A stretch of 64,000 nt of DNA from Chitinophagales bacterium (GTDB taxonomy: Bacteria; Bacteroidota; Bacteroidia; Chitinophagales; Chitinophagaceae), in NCBI GenBank assembly GCA_013298665.1, contig JAAFIK010000005.1, positions 1 to 64,000 on the forward strand, given 5' to 3'. Within the stretch, counting starts at the first letter, position 1, and each line of letters starts with the position of its first letter. A program made the position numbers and the translations under genes. The notes beneath the pieces are model-generated. The model was not told the DNA's origin, did not search any database, and saw only the letters and a list, made by a program, of their open reading frames with translations. Of this stretch, positions 25,833 through 34,552 are shown one piece after another.

Positions 25833-26233
25833 GTCCGTTGGTTTATGTTAAATGTTATGGCTATCATCGAAGAAATTTGCTGCAGGGTTGCCGGGAAGTA
25901 CAGTACTATGTCCACATTCCTGCATCTTACGGCTTACATCTTCTGTCTTGCACCTAACATCTTGCATCTCATATCTTTAGTTAACAATTTTTGCACGGCT
26001 TAGCTTGTGGCAATTTTTTCCCTCTTTTTTATTTTGCCACAAAATTCCAGCAAATACTTTGTGGCAATTTTTTTGTGGCAATTTAAAATGCCACAGAATT
26101 TTTGCCACAAAATGTTTTTAAAATAATTCACCCGGCTTTTGGGATAATGAACGGGTTAGGATATTTTTGACCCGTTTAACATAAAAAACAGCGGCCCTCA
26201 ATCATTGATTCAATTGCTTATATATACGTAACC
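25833..26233. other. AT-rich divergent intergenic region with low-complexity words
   Basis: 401 bp without a gene. 25917-25976 is a low-complexity stretch of catcttac/cttgcatct words, seen in similar form at 8283-8330. 26005-26110 carries six TTGTGGCAA-type motifs (separate entry). The rest is AT-rich leader sequence before the lipoprotein gene. Confidence 0.55.
26005..26110. repeat. Cluster of six TTGTGGCAA / TTGCCACAA motifs
   Basis: TTGTGGCAA occurs at 26005-26013, 26059-26067 and 26073-26081. The reverse form TTGCCACAA or its core TGCCACA occurs at 26034-26042, 26089-26095 and 26102-26110. Three copies in each orientation within 106 bp allow several hairpins and could equally be a multi-site operator. 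Confidence 0.65.
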
Positions 26234-26704
26234 ATGCTTCATTTTTCAAAACCACTGCTTCAGGTATTCCTCTGCACGACTGTTCTGTCCTGCAATAACG
26301 GCAGTAACAACCATAAAACAAACAATACTATAAATATGTCCTATCAAAACAAATTAAACGCGTGCAAAGATGCTTATCCATTTAACCGCTGGCAGGCATC
26401 TTTTTCCTCAGGTCTGGAACAGTATTCCACCGAAAACTGTGATAAAGTAAAAAAGATTTTTGACGACCTCATTGCAGCATTGATCAGTGCCGGGGAAAAC
26501 GCCGCCGAAAAAGATAAGGTAGAACTCTTTAAAAAAGCAATTGTATCGAGTAATCAATTGAACAATGAGATAGAAGGGCTGATTGAAACCGGCGAAAGAG
26601 AAGATTTGTGCGAACTGACGGACACCATCACCAAAGCTTGTGGTCTTGCCCCTGAAAAATACGGAAGCGGTGAAGGATTGGCTACAGAATGGAGGGAATG
26701 GTAA
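26234..26704 (+). CDS. Small lipoprotein of unknown function
   Basis: 156 aa. The N-terminus MLHFSKPLLQVFLCTTVLSCNNGSN is a lipoprotein signal with lipobox VLSC (C20) and a Ser/Asn-rich tether. An internal ATG (MSYQNKLNACKDAYPF, 26336) would give a cytoplasmic form. The body is helical and acidic (CDKVKKIFDDLIAALISAGENAAEKDKVELFKKAIVSSNQLN) and ends in EREDLCELTDTITKACGLAPEKYGSGEGLATEWREW. That ending recalls small immunity-like or contact-system proteins, but I cannot assign a family. Four cysteines remain outside the lipobox. Neighbours give no clear context. Confidence 0.65.
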   Translation: MLHFSKPLLQVFLCTTVLSCNNGSNNHKTNNTINMSYQNKLNACKDAYPFNRWQASFSSGLEQYSTENCDKVKKIFDDLIAALISAGENAAEKDKVELFKKAIVSSNQLNNEIEGLIETGEREDLCELTDTITKACGLAPEKYGSGEGLATEWREW

Positions 26705-26799
26705 GCAGCGCAATAAAGGCCTGCTACTGCATATTCCTGTGAGATAATGATAGCAAGCGGCATGACTAAAGACAATTTAAATGCTGCCTGCTGCTGGTC

Positions 26800-26967
26800 T
26801 TATTCAGGATTTGAGCAATAAGACAGCGGATAAAAAAACGTAAGATTAAACGCCTCCGCCCATTCCTGCGACTTTTGCTGATACGCATTACTGGCACCAC
26901 CAACTATCCATGCCGGAACAACCACCCGGGTTTCGCTATCCCTGAGTTCCCGGCCCGGTACTGACAC
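26800..26967 (-). pseudogene. Possible 3' remnant of a lost gene
   Basis: A 55-codon minus-strand frame from GTG 26967 to TAA 26800, preceded at once by an in-frame stop. Its translation is strikingly protein-like (RVVVPAWIVGGASNAY, QEWAEAFNLTFFYPLSYC). There is no signal peptide or initiating ATG, which suits the C-terminal stub of a larger gene better than an intact small gene. Family not recognised. Confidence 0.35.
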
Positions 26968-27010
26968 TTACTCAATACTTATGCCTAAATTGCCATTCGG
27001 GAAAATCGGT

Positions 27011-28429
27011 ATGCGGAAAAAAATAATCTCAGATATTACGGCCAATACCCTCCAGGTCATCATCAACCAAACTTGTGGCCTGGTGATATTTTATATCCTG
27101 TCCCGGTCGCTCAGCAAGGCGGTTTTTGGCGAATTCAACTGGGCACTAGCGGTGCTGCTTACCCTCTTCAATATCCTGTCGCTGGGCGTAGACCAGCTTA
27201 TCGTTAAAAAAATTGCTGCAGGCTTGCCCACCGCCCCACTCATGGCTTTGTACCACGGTCACACATTGCTGACCGGTCTCGGCACAGCAGCATTAACCTT
27301 CCTCGCTACCCTGCTGTTCCCGGGCTTCTTTGACCAGCATCAACTGATTCTTCTGCTGGGGCTGGGTAAGCTGCTGATCTTTTTTTCTATGCCGTATAAG
27401 CAGGCTGCCACAGGACTGGAACAGTTCAAAACACTCCTGCGTATGTCGGTGGTGTCGAACAGTATCCGTTGTACCGGGCTGCTGGTGTTACTGGCGATGG
27501 ATGCGGTTGACTCCCATACTATCATCCTGCTTTTTGTAGCTGGCGACCTGCTGGAATGGTGCTGCAGTTACCGGCTCACCACACCTGCCCTCCGCCTGCG
27601 GGTACACGCAGGATTCGGATGGAGGGCCTACCGGCAATTGTTGCGGGAAGCCTCACCACAGTTGGGCGTAATACTGTTTACGTCAGCATTAGCCCGGTTC
27701 GACTGGATTTTTCTCGGCATCTTCTGTAGTACCACTATCCTCGCCGAATACAGCTTTGCCTACAAGGTTTATGAAGTAGCCACCATGCCGCTGCTCATCA
27801 TTGCACCCATGCTCCTTCCCCGTTTTGTAAAAATGCTGACCCCGGCAAACGACAACCGCCTGCAAAATGCACAGCAATTTTCTGCCATCCTTACTGCCCA
27901 ACTGACCATCGCTACAGGTGCAGCCCTGTTGCTTAATTTCCTCTGGATGCCCGTTATAGGACCACTTACCCATGATGTGTATAGTACAGTAAACCGGGTA
28001 ACCGTTTTACTGCTCTCAATCGGCATTCCCTTTTTATTCCTCAACAATTTTTTGTGGACGGTACTCTTCTGTACCCATCGGTTGCGTACCATCCTCGGCA
28101 TATTTGCCACCAGCTTTACCGTAAATATTATTGGCAACCTGGTGTTGATTCCGCTTTACCAGGCAGAAGGTGCTGCCGCAGCATTTACACTGGCGGCCAT
28201 CGTACAAAGTATATGCTGTATCGTGCAGACAAAATCGTTCATCACCCGGCTGGCCTGGCGAAAAGCATTACTGGTCACAGGTGCAGGAGCCATTGCGGTA
28301 CTGGTTGATGTATATACACAACACTGGTGGTGGGGTACTGTAGCTGCTTTCGCCTCCTGGCTGGTGATGCTGATGGTGATTAATCCTTTACATGGACTGC
28401 GGCATATTTTTGATGATAAGGCGGAATAA
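27011..28429 (+). CDS. Wzx-like polysaccharide flippase
   Basis: 472 aa from ATG 27011 (MRKKIISDITANTLQVIINQTCGLVIFYILSRSLSKAVFGEFNWALA); ATG 26981 would add ten residues. It has about 12-14 hydrophobic helices across the full length and the N-terminal layout of the oligosaccharide flippase/MATE-like (MOP) superfamily. Typical features include LSLGVDQLIVKKIA near helix 3 and the internal polar DWIFLGIFCSTTILAEYSFAYKVYE. It would move undecaprenyl-linked oligosaccharide across the inner membrane. It is convergent to the glycan operon on its left-hand end and lies at the border of the locus. Confidence 0.82.
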   Translation: MRKKIISDITANTLQVIINQTCGLVIFYILSRSLSKAVFGEFNWALAVLLTLFNILSLGVDQLIVKKIAAGLPTAPLMALYHGHTLLTGLGTAALTFLATLLFPGFFDQHQLILLLGLGKLLIFFSMPYKQAATGLEQFKTLLRMSVVSNSIRCTGLLVLLAMDAVDSHTIILLFVAGDLLEWCCSYRLTTPALRLRVHAGFGWRAYRQLLREASPQLGVILFTSALARFDWIFLGIFCSTTILAEYSFAYKVYEVATMPLLIIAPMLLPRFVKMLTPANDNRLQNAQQFSAILTAQLTIATGAALLLNFLWMPVIGPLTHDVYSTVNRVTVLLLSIGIPFLFLNNFLWTVLFCTHRLRTILGIFATSFTVNIIGNLVLIPLYQAEGAAAAFTLAAIVQSICCIVQTKSFITRLAWRKALLVTGAGAIAVLVDVYTQHWWWGTVAAFASWLVMLMVINPLHGLRHIFDDKAE

Positions 28430-28452
28430 TAATACTGCTGGCTGTTTAACCA

Positions 28453-28535
28453 AAATTTTGCAACAGCAAAATTTGCCCCTGCGCTTCGGCAGGCATTTGA
28501 AAACCGTCGGCTGACACAAAATGCTATGCATTTTG
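28453..28535. terminator. Hairpin pair between convergent genes
   Basis: Two A/T-rich inverted repeats: aaattttgc/gcaaaattt (28453-28474, loop aaca) and caaaatgc/gcattttg (28517-28535, loop tat). They lie between the flippase stop and the nucleotidyltransferase stop and probably end both transcripts. Confidence 0.55.
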
Positions 28536-28536
28536 G

Positions 28537-29463
28537 TCAGGGCTGATACGGGTGCTCCACAGCAGGTCTGCCCGTAATGGTTTTCATCTTATCCGCATAA
28601 CGTTGCAATATTTTCGCCTGGAAGTTAACGGGGTCAGGCTTGGAGGAATGACGGCTGGCCAGCATACTCATCACAACACCCCGGCTGTTCACACGGCGCT
28701 GCAGGGTTTTTCGTTTCCAGCGCCGGTCGGTAACCTGCATCAGCCATTTGTCGAGCCATAGCCCCAAACGTCCCCGGAACAGCATCTCTGTCATACGCCC
28801 CCACCAGCTTCCGGGCACTAATTGTGCACGAGCGGGATCGATCGCTTTAAAGGGGAAATAATCAGTCGTCCAGTTATTTTGCCCGGCAAAATTCTTGAGT
28901 ACAGGCGCGCCCGCCATCGGCAGCAAGGTTACAATCTCAACTGCGGTAAAAATATTATGTTCGGGTATTTCAAGATGATCCTCAGCAATAAAATAATTCA
29001 TACAATACCGGTGCTGGTGACCGGTGAGGAAACTTATTTTTTTAAAGAGGTGCAGGAGCGTCCGTGCAATCCACAATCGGTTAGCGGTGGTGATGATGAA
29101 AAAATCGATATCCGTCTTTTCATCTGCAAAATGTTTGGACAGTGAGCCGGAAATGGCCACAGCCCGCACATAGGGAAACCGGGCAATGCGCTTTGCCGAT
29201 CGGCGGGCAACCGGCATCTGGAGGCTTGCACGCTGGTTCCCTGCGACGCGGTGTGCAATAGACGCCGGATCTTTGTGCAAAGTATAAAACCCCTCATATT
29301 CAAAAATGGTATTGCTGGCAGCAAGGCTGATAAGTGCAGTGGCTAACTCTTGTTGCGCAGTTCGGCTTTGCAGGCAAATACTGATCTCATCAGCCCGGAG
29401 CGGGTAATGAAAAAGGTCGTAGTAACCCAGTATGCCCAATATGTTTTCTTCTGTCGTACTCAA
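28537..29463 (-). CDS. Nucleotidyltransferase-fold protein of the glycan locus
   Basis: 308 aa. The pol-beta-type nucleotidyltransferase signature is present at ~105-125: AISGSLSKHFADEKTDIDFFIIT (GS followed by DxD). The N-terminal part (GILGYYDLFHYPLRADEISICL) resembles a winged-helix segment. A basic region follows (DRRWKRKTLQRRVNSRG). Proteins of this kind occur repeatedly in Bacteroidota polysaccharide loci, but their substrate is not established. It is the last gene of the leftward operon, 12 bp after the GT2 gene. Confidence 0.72.
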   Translation of the reverse strand: MSTTEENILGILGYYDLFHYPLRADEISICLQSRTAQQELATALISLAASNTIFEYEGFYTLHKDPASIAHRVAGNQRASLQMPVARRSAKRIARFPYVRAVAISGSLSKHFADEKTDIDFFIITTANRLWIARTLLHLFKKISFLTGHQHRYCMNYFIAEDHLEIPEHNIFTAVEIVTLLPMAGAPVLKNFAGQNNWTTDYFPFKAIDPARAQLVPGSWWGRMTEMLFRGRLGLWLDKWLMQVTDRRWKRKTLQRRVNSRGVVMSMLASRHSSKPDPVNFQAKILQRYADKMKTITGRPAVEHPYQP

Positions 29464-29475
29464 GTATGGTCCTGT

Positions 29476-30282
29476 TCAACTGTTTGTCTGTACCATTGTT
29501 TTGGTGCCGGGGCCAACTGCCTGCCCTTCAGCCTGTTTTTGCAGCATATACAGCCACCTGTATTTCATATAACATTGCCTTGCACAATGCAGCGCGATCG
29601 TCCAGCCCCTGCGGCCGTCAAGAAACCCGAGCCGCAGCAGGTAACCGTTTACAAAAGCCCATAACGGACTCAGGATGATTTTAAATTTACTTCTTTTTAT
29701 ACCATTGTCAAATAGCGATTGCGCCGCTGTTCTGCTTACCTCTTCGTTGCGTTCAATATACTCTTCGGGTGTATGGTAAGTATAATGCAGCAGGTCGCCC
29801 GGCAGGTGACGCACCGGAACGGAGTCGCGCAGTTCTATCCGATCATGCGGGTTGAGGCCCCCGCAATACCCATCCCTCCGGTCAAACAGCCTGATCTTCC
29901 GGTCGGGGTACCAGAGACCATGACGGATAAACCTGCCCATGTACCAATTGCAGCGGTTCATCCGGTAGGCATAACCCTCCGGATCGGTTTTGGCTTTTGC
30001 AATTGCGGCAGACAGCTCGGGACTAAGCGCTTCATCAGCATCAAGACTGAGTATGAAGTTGTGCGAAGCCAACTGGATGGCCCTGTTCTTTTGCGTGGTA
30101 TACCCGTAAAAAGTATGCTGTTCCACCACAGCACCCAGGGCTGTTGCAACCGCAACGGTATCGTCTGAAGAATATGAATCCAATACCACCACTTCATCGG
30201 CAATAGATTTTACCGAATGAATGCAACGGCCAATGTTGCGGGCCTCATTGTAAGTAATAATGACAACTGAAAGTGCCTTCAT
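29476..30282 (-). CDS. Family 2 glycosyltransferase (WaaE/KdtX-like)
   Basis: 268 aa. GT-A fold opening LSVVIITYNEARNIGRCIHSVKSIADEVVVLDSYSSDDTV, then FTYGYTTQKN-like text (HTFYGYTTQKNRAIQLA) and the metal-binding DxD in LSLDADEALSPEL. The acceptor part includes YRMNRCNWYMGRFIRHGLWYPDRKIRLFDR and a membrane-associated C-terminal segment. The pattern is that of the WaaE/KdtX subgroup, which adds sugars to lipid-A core or exopolysaccharide. Cytoplasmic face of the inner membrane. It lies 20 bp downstream of a Wzy-like gene. Confidence 0.88.
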   Translation of the reverse strand: MKALSVVIITYNEARNIGRCIHSVKSIADEVVVLDSYSSDDTVAVATALGAVVEQHTFYGYTTQKNRAIQLASHNFILSLDADEALSPELSAAIAKAKTDPEGYAYRMNRCNWYMGRFIRHGLWYPDRKIRLFDRRDGYCGGLNPHDRIELRDSVPVRHLPGDLLHYTYHTPEEYIERNEEVSRTAAQSLFDNGIKRSKFKIILSPLWAFVNGYLLRLGFLDGRRGWTIALHCARQCYMKYRWLYMLQKQAEGQAVGPGTKTMVQTNS

Positions 30283-30302
30283 GTATCCTGATTAAACTGA
30301 TT

Positions 30303-31589
30303 CTATATTAATAACGATGGTACCGGCTTCATGGTTGCCTGATCACCGGCGCTTTGTGGTTTTTGGCTCAGCAGAAAAAAGCTGAAGAAAAAACTATAAA
30401 AGAAAATGCCTTTGTTGACGTCGAGCAGGTTTTCACCAAAAGAAACGATGACCACCAATACCATGAATGCGGCGAATCCGGTATCCCTTTGCCGGATCGC
30501 ACGCCGCATTCCGTCATACAGCACCAAAAGATATACCAATAAACCCAGGAGCCCCGTTTTAATAGCCATACTGAGGTACTGGCTATGGGCATTAAAGGCA
30601 TTGACGTAGGAGCTGTAGAGCCGATGGGTAAAATAAGCTTCGGTAAGCAGACGTACTTCAGCACCGCTGCCATGGCCGATAAGCGGAGCTTGCTTAACGA
30701 TGTCAACCGCCAGACTCCAGCGTGCCATACGCGGATCAGTGAGTTCGTCATTGTACCGCTGGTCGGTTACATCTTTTCTCAGTTCGCTGAAATAACGTTC
30801 CCGGAAGACCGATGTCTGGCTGATACCCGCCAGTACCATAACCGACAGGAGTAAAACACAACCGATAAACCGGATGCGTACCCGGCCTGCCAGAACCATA
30901 AAAGGAAACACCCCATTAACCATGATGAGCAGGGCGATACAAACGGCTCTTGAGGAAAGCTGCAGCAGACCGGCAGACAGGATCATAAGTCCAATGGCAT
31001 ACCCCACCCGATGATACTTATCCCGGCTACGCATAAAGTAATACAACAGGACGATAAAAGACAGGGCTGCATAGAGCGATAGATAAGTGGCATGCAACCC
31101 GATGGGAAGAGAAAAATTATGGTTCATAAATGCCGGCGACAACAACTGCTTCAACGGCAGGTGGTAAAAGAGGATGATGTGTATGGCATCGGTATAGAGA
31201 TAAAGAATGGTGGCGATACCGGCAGCGGCAAACCATTGCAGGAGGCGGTGTTTGTACCGGTAGAGATTCAGTCCGTTAAAACTCATCACCAACGGCAATA
31301 CAACCATAACGATCTGCCGGCCCATAAGCTTGGCGGCCTCTGCCTGGTCACTGCTGTAAAGCATACCCAGTATACCAAGCAGCAGGGGCAGCATCACCAC
31401 AAAAGGTACGCGGCGGAAGGCAACCGGCAGAACCGTTTTTTTGATGTGGATAAGGGTGTGCAGGGCAAGACTCACCACCACGAGCTGGTTGTAGAAATAA
31501 TCAAAGGGCAGGGTGATAAGAAAAGCCACATAATGCCAGAAGCTGATGCGGTTGGCCGGCGTATCGTTGATATAAAAGATCGTTTTCAT
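30303..31589 (-). CDS. O-antigen ligase/polymerase-like membrane protein (copy 1)
   Basis: 428 aa from ATG 31589. The start is fixed by a 4-base ATGA overlap with the preceding glycosyltransferase gene; 31610 is an alternative. About 10-12 membrane helices are visible, with a long periplasmic loop (about 215-330) containing the RYFSELRKDVTDQRYNDELTDPRMARWSLAVDIVKQAPLIGHGSGAE stretch. GHGSGAE and FNAHSQYLSMAIKTGLLGLLVYLLVL are the conserved Wzy_C features. It would polymerise or ligate the glycan on the periplasmic side. A second protein of the class is at 35513. Confidence 0.85.
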   Translation of the reverse strand: MKTIFYINDTPANRISFWHYVAFLITLPFDYFYNQLVVVSLALHTLIHIKKTVLPVAFRRVPFVVMLPLLLGILGMLYSSDQAEAAKLMGRQIVMVVLPLVMSFNGLNLYRYKHRLLQWFAAAGIATILYLYTDAIHIILFYHLPLKQLLSPAFMNHNFSLPIGLHATYLSLYAALSFIVLLYYFMRSRDKYHRVGYAIGLMILSAGLLQLSSRAVCIALLIMVNGVFPFMVLAGRVRIRFIGCVLLLSVMVLAGISQTSVFRERYFSELRKDVTDQRYNDELTDPRMARWSLAVDIVKQAPLIGHGSGAEVRLLTEAYFTHRLYSSYVNAFNAHSQYLSMAIKTGLLGLLVYLLVLYDGMRRAIRQRDTGFAAFMVLVVIVSFGENLLDVNKGIFFYSFFFSFFLLSQKPQSAGDQATMKPVPSLLI

Positions 31590-32695
31590 CGTTTGGTTTC
31601 GTTGCAGCATTGGCGTAAAAAAGTTTCATACCGATTGATGATGGCAGGCCAGTTGTATTCCCGGTCAATCTTTGCACGGTTGGCACTGATCATCTGCCGG
31701 CGTTGTGCTGCGGGAACAGGCATGTCAATAAGTTGGGTAACCATTGCTGCATCCTGAAAATAAAAGGCATCCGCATCCAGCACACCCCGGTTAAAAACAT
31801 TATCATGTGCTGCAATGAGGGCGCTGCTGGCCATGGCCTCCAGCAAAGAAGGATTGGTACCGCCAACACTGTGTCCATGAAAATACAGGTAACAGTGTTG
31901 CTTGAGTCCGTGCAGCAATAAGGGATCGTATAATCCCCCCGCAAACTGTATCCGCGTGTCCCCTTTATACCTTTCCTGTATCCATTGTCCATAGCGGCCG
32001 GCGGTACTGCCCACCACCAGCATTTGTCCTGCACACCGGCTTGCCATAAACCCATCAAGTATGGTCTGGATATTATTTTCGGGTTCCATACGCGCCATAA
32101 GCATCATATAATGACCGGGTTGTAACCCCGCTTTTACCGCAACCTCCGGACCGGCATCGGCATAGGTACCGGCACCATATGCAATGCAGGTACTGAGCGC
32201 ACCATAGCTATCAAGCAGGTGTGCCTGTATGGCCGGTGCATCGCTGATGAGGTAATCGCTGTGGCGCACAGCGAGCTTTTCGGCATATCGCAGAAAACGC
32301 TGCTGCCAGGGCTTGTACTTCTCCCGTTTCCATTCCAGACCATCCATATTTGAAACAATAACGGTACGCCGGGGGAAAAACCGGTGCCATACCGAACTAC
32401 TGGTATAACCCAGGAAAAGCAAAACATCAAAATCACGCTTACGCGCATCACGGATACAATTGTAATCGTAGATAAACTGTCCGGCTGTACCCATGCGCTC
32501 CTCAGGATCGTGACAATGTACAATAGCAGCGCCCGCATATACCTTTTCACGGAAAGGATGGTGATGCGGGCTGTACACCGTAACACGGTGTCCTTTCTCA
32601 ACCAGTCCGGCCGCAAGAAAAGTAGCCAGTTGTTCAAAGCCACCGTAGCGGTTGGGTATGCCCCGGGTTCCGGCAATGCCTATATTCAATTGCAT
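31586..32695 (-). CDS. Family 4 glycosyltransferase with DUF1972 N-terminus
   Basis: 369 aa. The N-terminal GTRGIPNRYGGFEQLATFLAAGLVEKGHRVTVYSP is the DUF1972 signature of rhamnosyl-type GT4 enzymes. The middle holds VIVSNMDGLEWKREKY, and the nucleotide-sugar half has MLMARMEPENNIQTILDGF. The E-x7-E type motif lies in GHSVGGTNPSLLEAMASSALIAAHDN. GT-B fold, cytoplasmic. It overlaps the preceding GT4 gene by 10 bp and the following Wzy-like gene by 4 bp, so the genes are translationally coupled. The sugar is not known. Confidence 0.9.
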   Translation of the reverse strand: MQLNIGIAGTRGIPNRYGGFEQLATFLAAGLVEKGHRVTVYSPHHHPFREKVYAGAAIVHCHDPEERMGTAGQFIYDYNCIRDARKRDFDVLLFLGYTSSSVWHRFFPRRTVIVSNMDGLEWKREKYKPWQQRFLRYAEKLAVRHSDYLISDAPAIQAHLLDSYGALSTCIAYGAGTYADAGPEVAVKAGLQPGHYMMLMARMEPENNIQTILDGFMASRCAGQMLVVGSTAGRYGQWIQERYKGDTRIQFAGGLYDPLLLHGLKQHCYLYFHGHSVGGTNPSLLEAMASSALIAAHDNVFNRGVLDADAFYFQDAAMVTQLIDMPVPAAQRRQMISANRAKIDREYNWPAIINRYETFLRQCCNETKR

Positions 32696-33834
32696 AAACC
32701 AGTATTCAGGGTGAACAATTGGCAGAGTGTCTCCGCAGCTTTAGTCCAGTTGTACTGCTCGTGTATGGTACGGGCAATCGCCGCAAGCGTTTCGGGCGCA
32801 GGTGGGTTTTCAATAATGCGATGGAGACATTCCTCAAGTATACCCGGCTGCTGCGGATCAATATGATAGGGCGCAAAAAAATCGTAGGCAGCCATTGCTG
32901 TGGTGTTGGAACAAATAACGGGTACCTCAGCCATCGCCGCTTCCAATGGCGGTATCCCAAATCCTTCCGCGAGTGAGGGATAAACAAATACTTTTGCTGC
33001 AAGGTAAAAGCGATCAAGGTCTTCTCCGTTCACCTGCGGCAACCAATGGAACTGCGCCTGTTGCCGGGGGGTAAGGGCTTTAATCTTTTGCGCAAGTGCT
33101 GCAACACTGAGGCTCTGCTGCCCGATAAAGACCAGCGGTATGCCTTTTTCATATAACTTCAGGTTGAGCCAGGCTTCCAGCAGCGCGAAGTGGTTCTTAC
33201 GCGGCTCTGCACGGCTCGTATAAAGCACAAAGCCCTCCACGTTGTATTTTTCTTTGATCGCCGCAATGGCCCTGGCACGTGTCAGCGCATCTGTAGCCAT
33301 ACGATTGACACCGTTGGGGATGACGCGCAGCAGCGCGGGTGCGATACCATATTGTGCAGCTATTCTTTCCCGTGAATATGCAGACACAGTGGTTTTGATC
33401 GCCGCCTGTTGTATACTGCGCCTGAAAAGCGGGTTGCGGCTCCTGCGGTAAAACGCAGAAAAAGCGGTCGTATAATCATTAAAAAGAAGATCGTGTATGG
33501 TAACCATATACCGGCAGCCAGGTTGTGACCGCGGAGCAATATATTGAAAATGGGCAAGGTCAAAGCGGTGCTTACGCAGCAAGGCAGGGATATCGGTAAA
33601 GTAACGGAGCAATGCCGGAGATTTTATCCGGTAAGTCAGTATCCGATCGGGAGAAAGCATGGGAAAAGCCCTGGCAATGCGATGAGTATGGTAAGCGCCA
33701 AAATAAATATCCAGCTCAGGGTGATGTTTCAGCAGGTGGGTATAGAGACCAAGCAAAAAGGTTTGTGTGCCCTGATAGCCGGTATCAAAACTATGTGCAT
33801 CTACAAATATGCGGATTGTTTTTGCGTTATCCAT
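32686..33834 (-). CDS. Family 4 glycosyltransferase
   Basis: 382 aa. GT-B enzyme: N-terminal IRIFVDAHSFDTGYQGTQTFLLGLYTHLLKHH, then MVTIHDLLFND, VIPNGVNRM, VLYTSRAEPRKNHFALLEAWLNL, and the donor-site motif VFVYPSLAEGFGIPPLEAAMAEVPVICSNTTAM with the E-x7-E pair. It transfers an unidentified sugar from an NDP donor at the cytoplasmic face. It overlaps the acyltransferase gene upstream by 8 bp and the DUF1972 GT4 gene downstream by 10 bp. Confidence 0.9.
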   Translation of the reverse strand: MDNAKTIRIFVDAHSFDTGYQGTQTFLLGLYTHLLKHHPELDIYFGAYHTHRIARAFPMLSPDRILTYRIKSPALLRYFTDIPALLRKHRFDLAHFQYIAPRSQPGCRYMVTIHDLLFNDYTTAFSAFYRRSRNPLFRRSIQQAAIKTTVSAYSRERIAAQYGIAPALLRVIPNGVNRMATDALTRARAIAAIKEKYNVEGFVLYTSRAEPRKNHFALLEAWLNLKLYEKGIPLVFIGQQSLSVAALAQKIKALTPRQQAQFHWLPQVNGEDLDRFYLAAKVFVYPSLAEGFGIPPLEAAMAEVPVICSNTTAMAAYDFFAPYHIDPQQPGILEECLHRIIENPPAPETLAAIARTIHEQYNWTKAAETLCQLFTLNTGLCN

Positions 33835-34552
33835 TTTCCTGATTTACAGTTCCACACGGATGCGTACGCGCTTTCAGCCATACTGCAGGTACACCACCAT
33901 AAATACCATTGGCGGGATAGTGTCCCGCTTTTACAAGTGCCCCTGCTGCAATGATACAACCATCCTCAATAACCGCTCCGTCTAATATCGTGGCCTTGGC
34001 ACCAATCCAGCAATTGTTGCCTACACGGATACCCTGGTGCGTTACCCCCTGCAAACGTATTGGCTGTGCGGCATCACCAAAGACATGGTTCTCCGAATGA
34101 AAGCTGGCAAAATCGCCAACGATGGTATCATCGCCAATACTGATCCCGCCCGCGCAGCCGTAAAAACTATCCTGCCCCAGTCCCACATTGTTACCCACAA
34201 TCATACCCTTCCCCAATTGCTGCAGGTTACCCGTACCTTCAATCCTTGTCCGCTTACCCACCGACACATTATTCCCCAGTACAATACCTTCGGCGGAGAG
34301 TGCATCAATATAAGCATCCCGTTCAATACTAACGGTACGGCCAACCCTTATGCGCGACCTTGCCTTTACCGTAGCCCGCCAGGAAAGAAACAGGATACCC
34401 CTGTGCCGGATACCGGAAAGGCTTCCCCGGCACAGCATCAGTGTCCGGGTGAGTACCAGCCGTAACAGGTAGCCCGCAGGTACACGTTGATCCACCTGGT
34501 AGGCTTGTCCTTTCCACCGCGAGATGATACGATTAACGGTTTTATTCAGCAT
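33827..34552 (-). CDS. Left-handed beta-helix (hexapeptide) acyltransferase
   Basis: 241 aa from ATG 34552 (MLNKTVNRIISRWKGQ); 34558 is an alternative. Imperfect hexapeptide repeats run through the middle and C-terminal half: RVGRTVSIERDAYIDALSAEGIVLGNNVSVGKRTRIEG, VGNNVGLGQDSFYGCAGGISIGDDTIVGDFASFHSENHVFG. The NodL/LacA-type end is IRVGNNCWIGAKATILDGAVIEDGCIIAAGALVKAGHYPANGIYGGVPA. It would acetylate or otherwise acylate a sugar of the repeat unit using acyl-CoA. The gene overlaps both neighbours. Confidence 0.9.
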   Translation of the reverse strand: MLNKTVNRIISRWKGQAYQVDQRVPAGYLLRLVLTRTLMLCRGSLSGIRHRGILFLSWRATVKARSRIRVGRTVSIERDAYIDALSAEGIVLGNNVSVGKRTRIEGTGNLQQLGKGMIVGNNVGLGQDSFYGCAGGISIGDDTIVGDFASFHSENHVFGDAAQPIRLQGVTHQGIRVGNNCWIGAKATILDGAVIEDGCIIAAGALVKAGHYPANGIYGGVPAVWLKARTHPCGTVNQENG

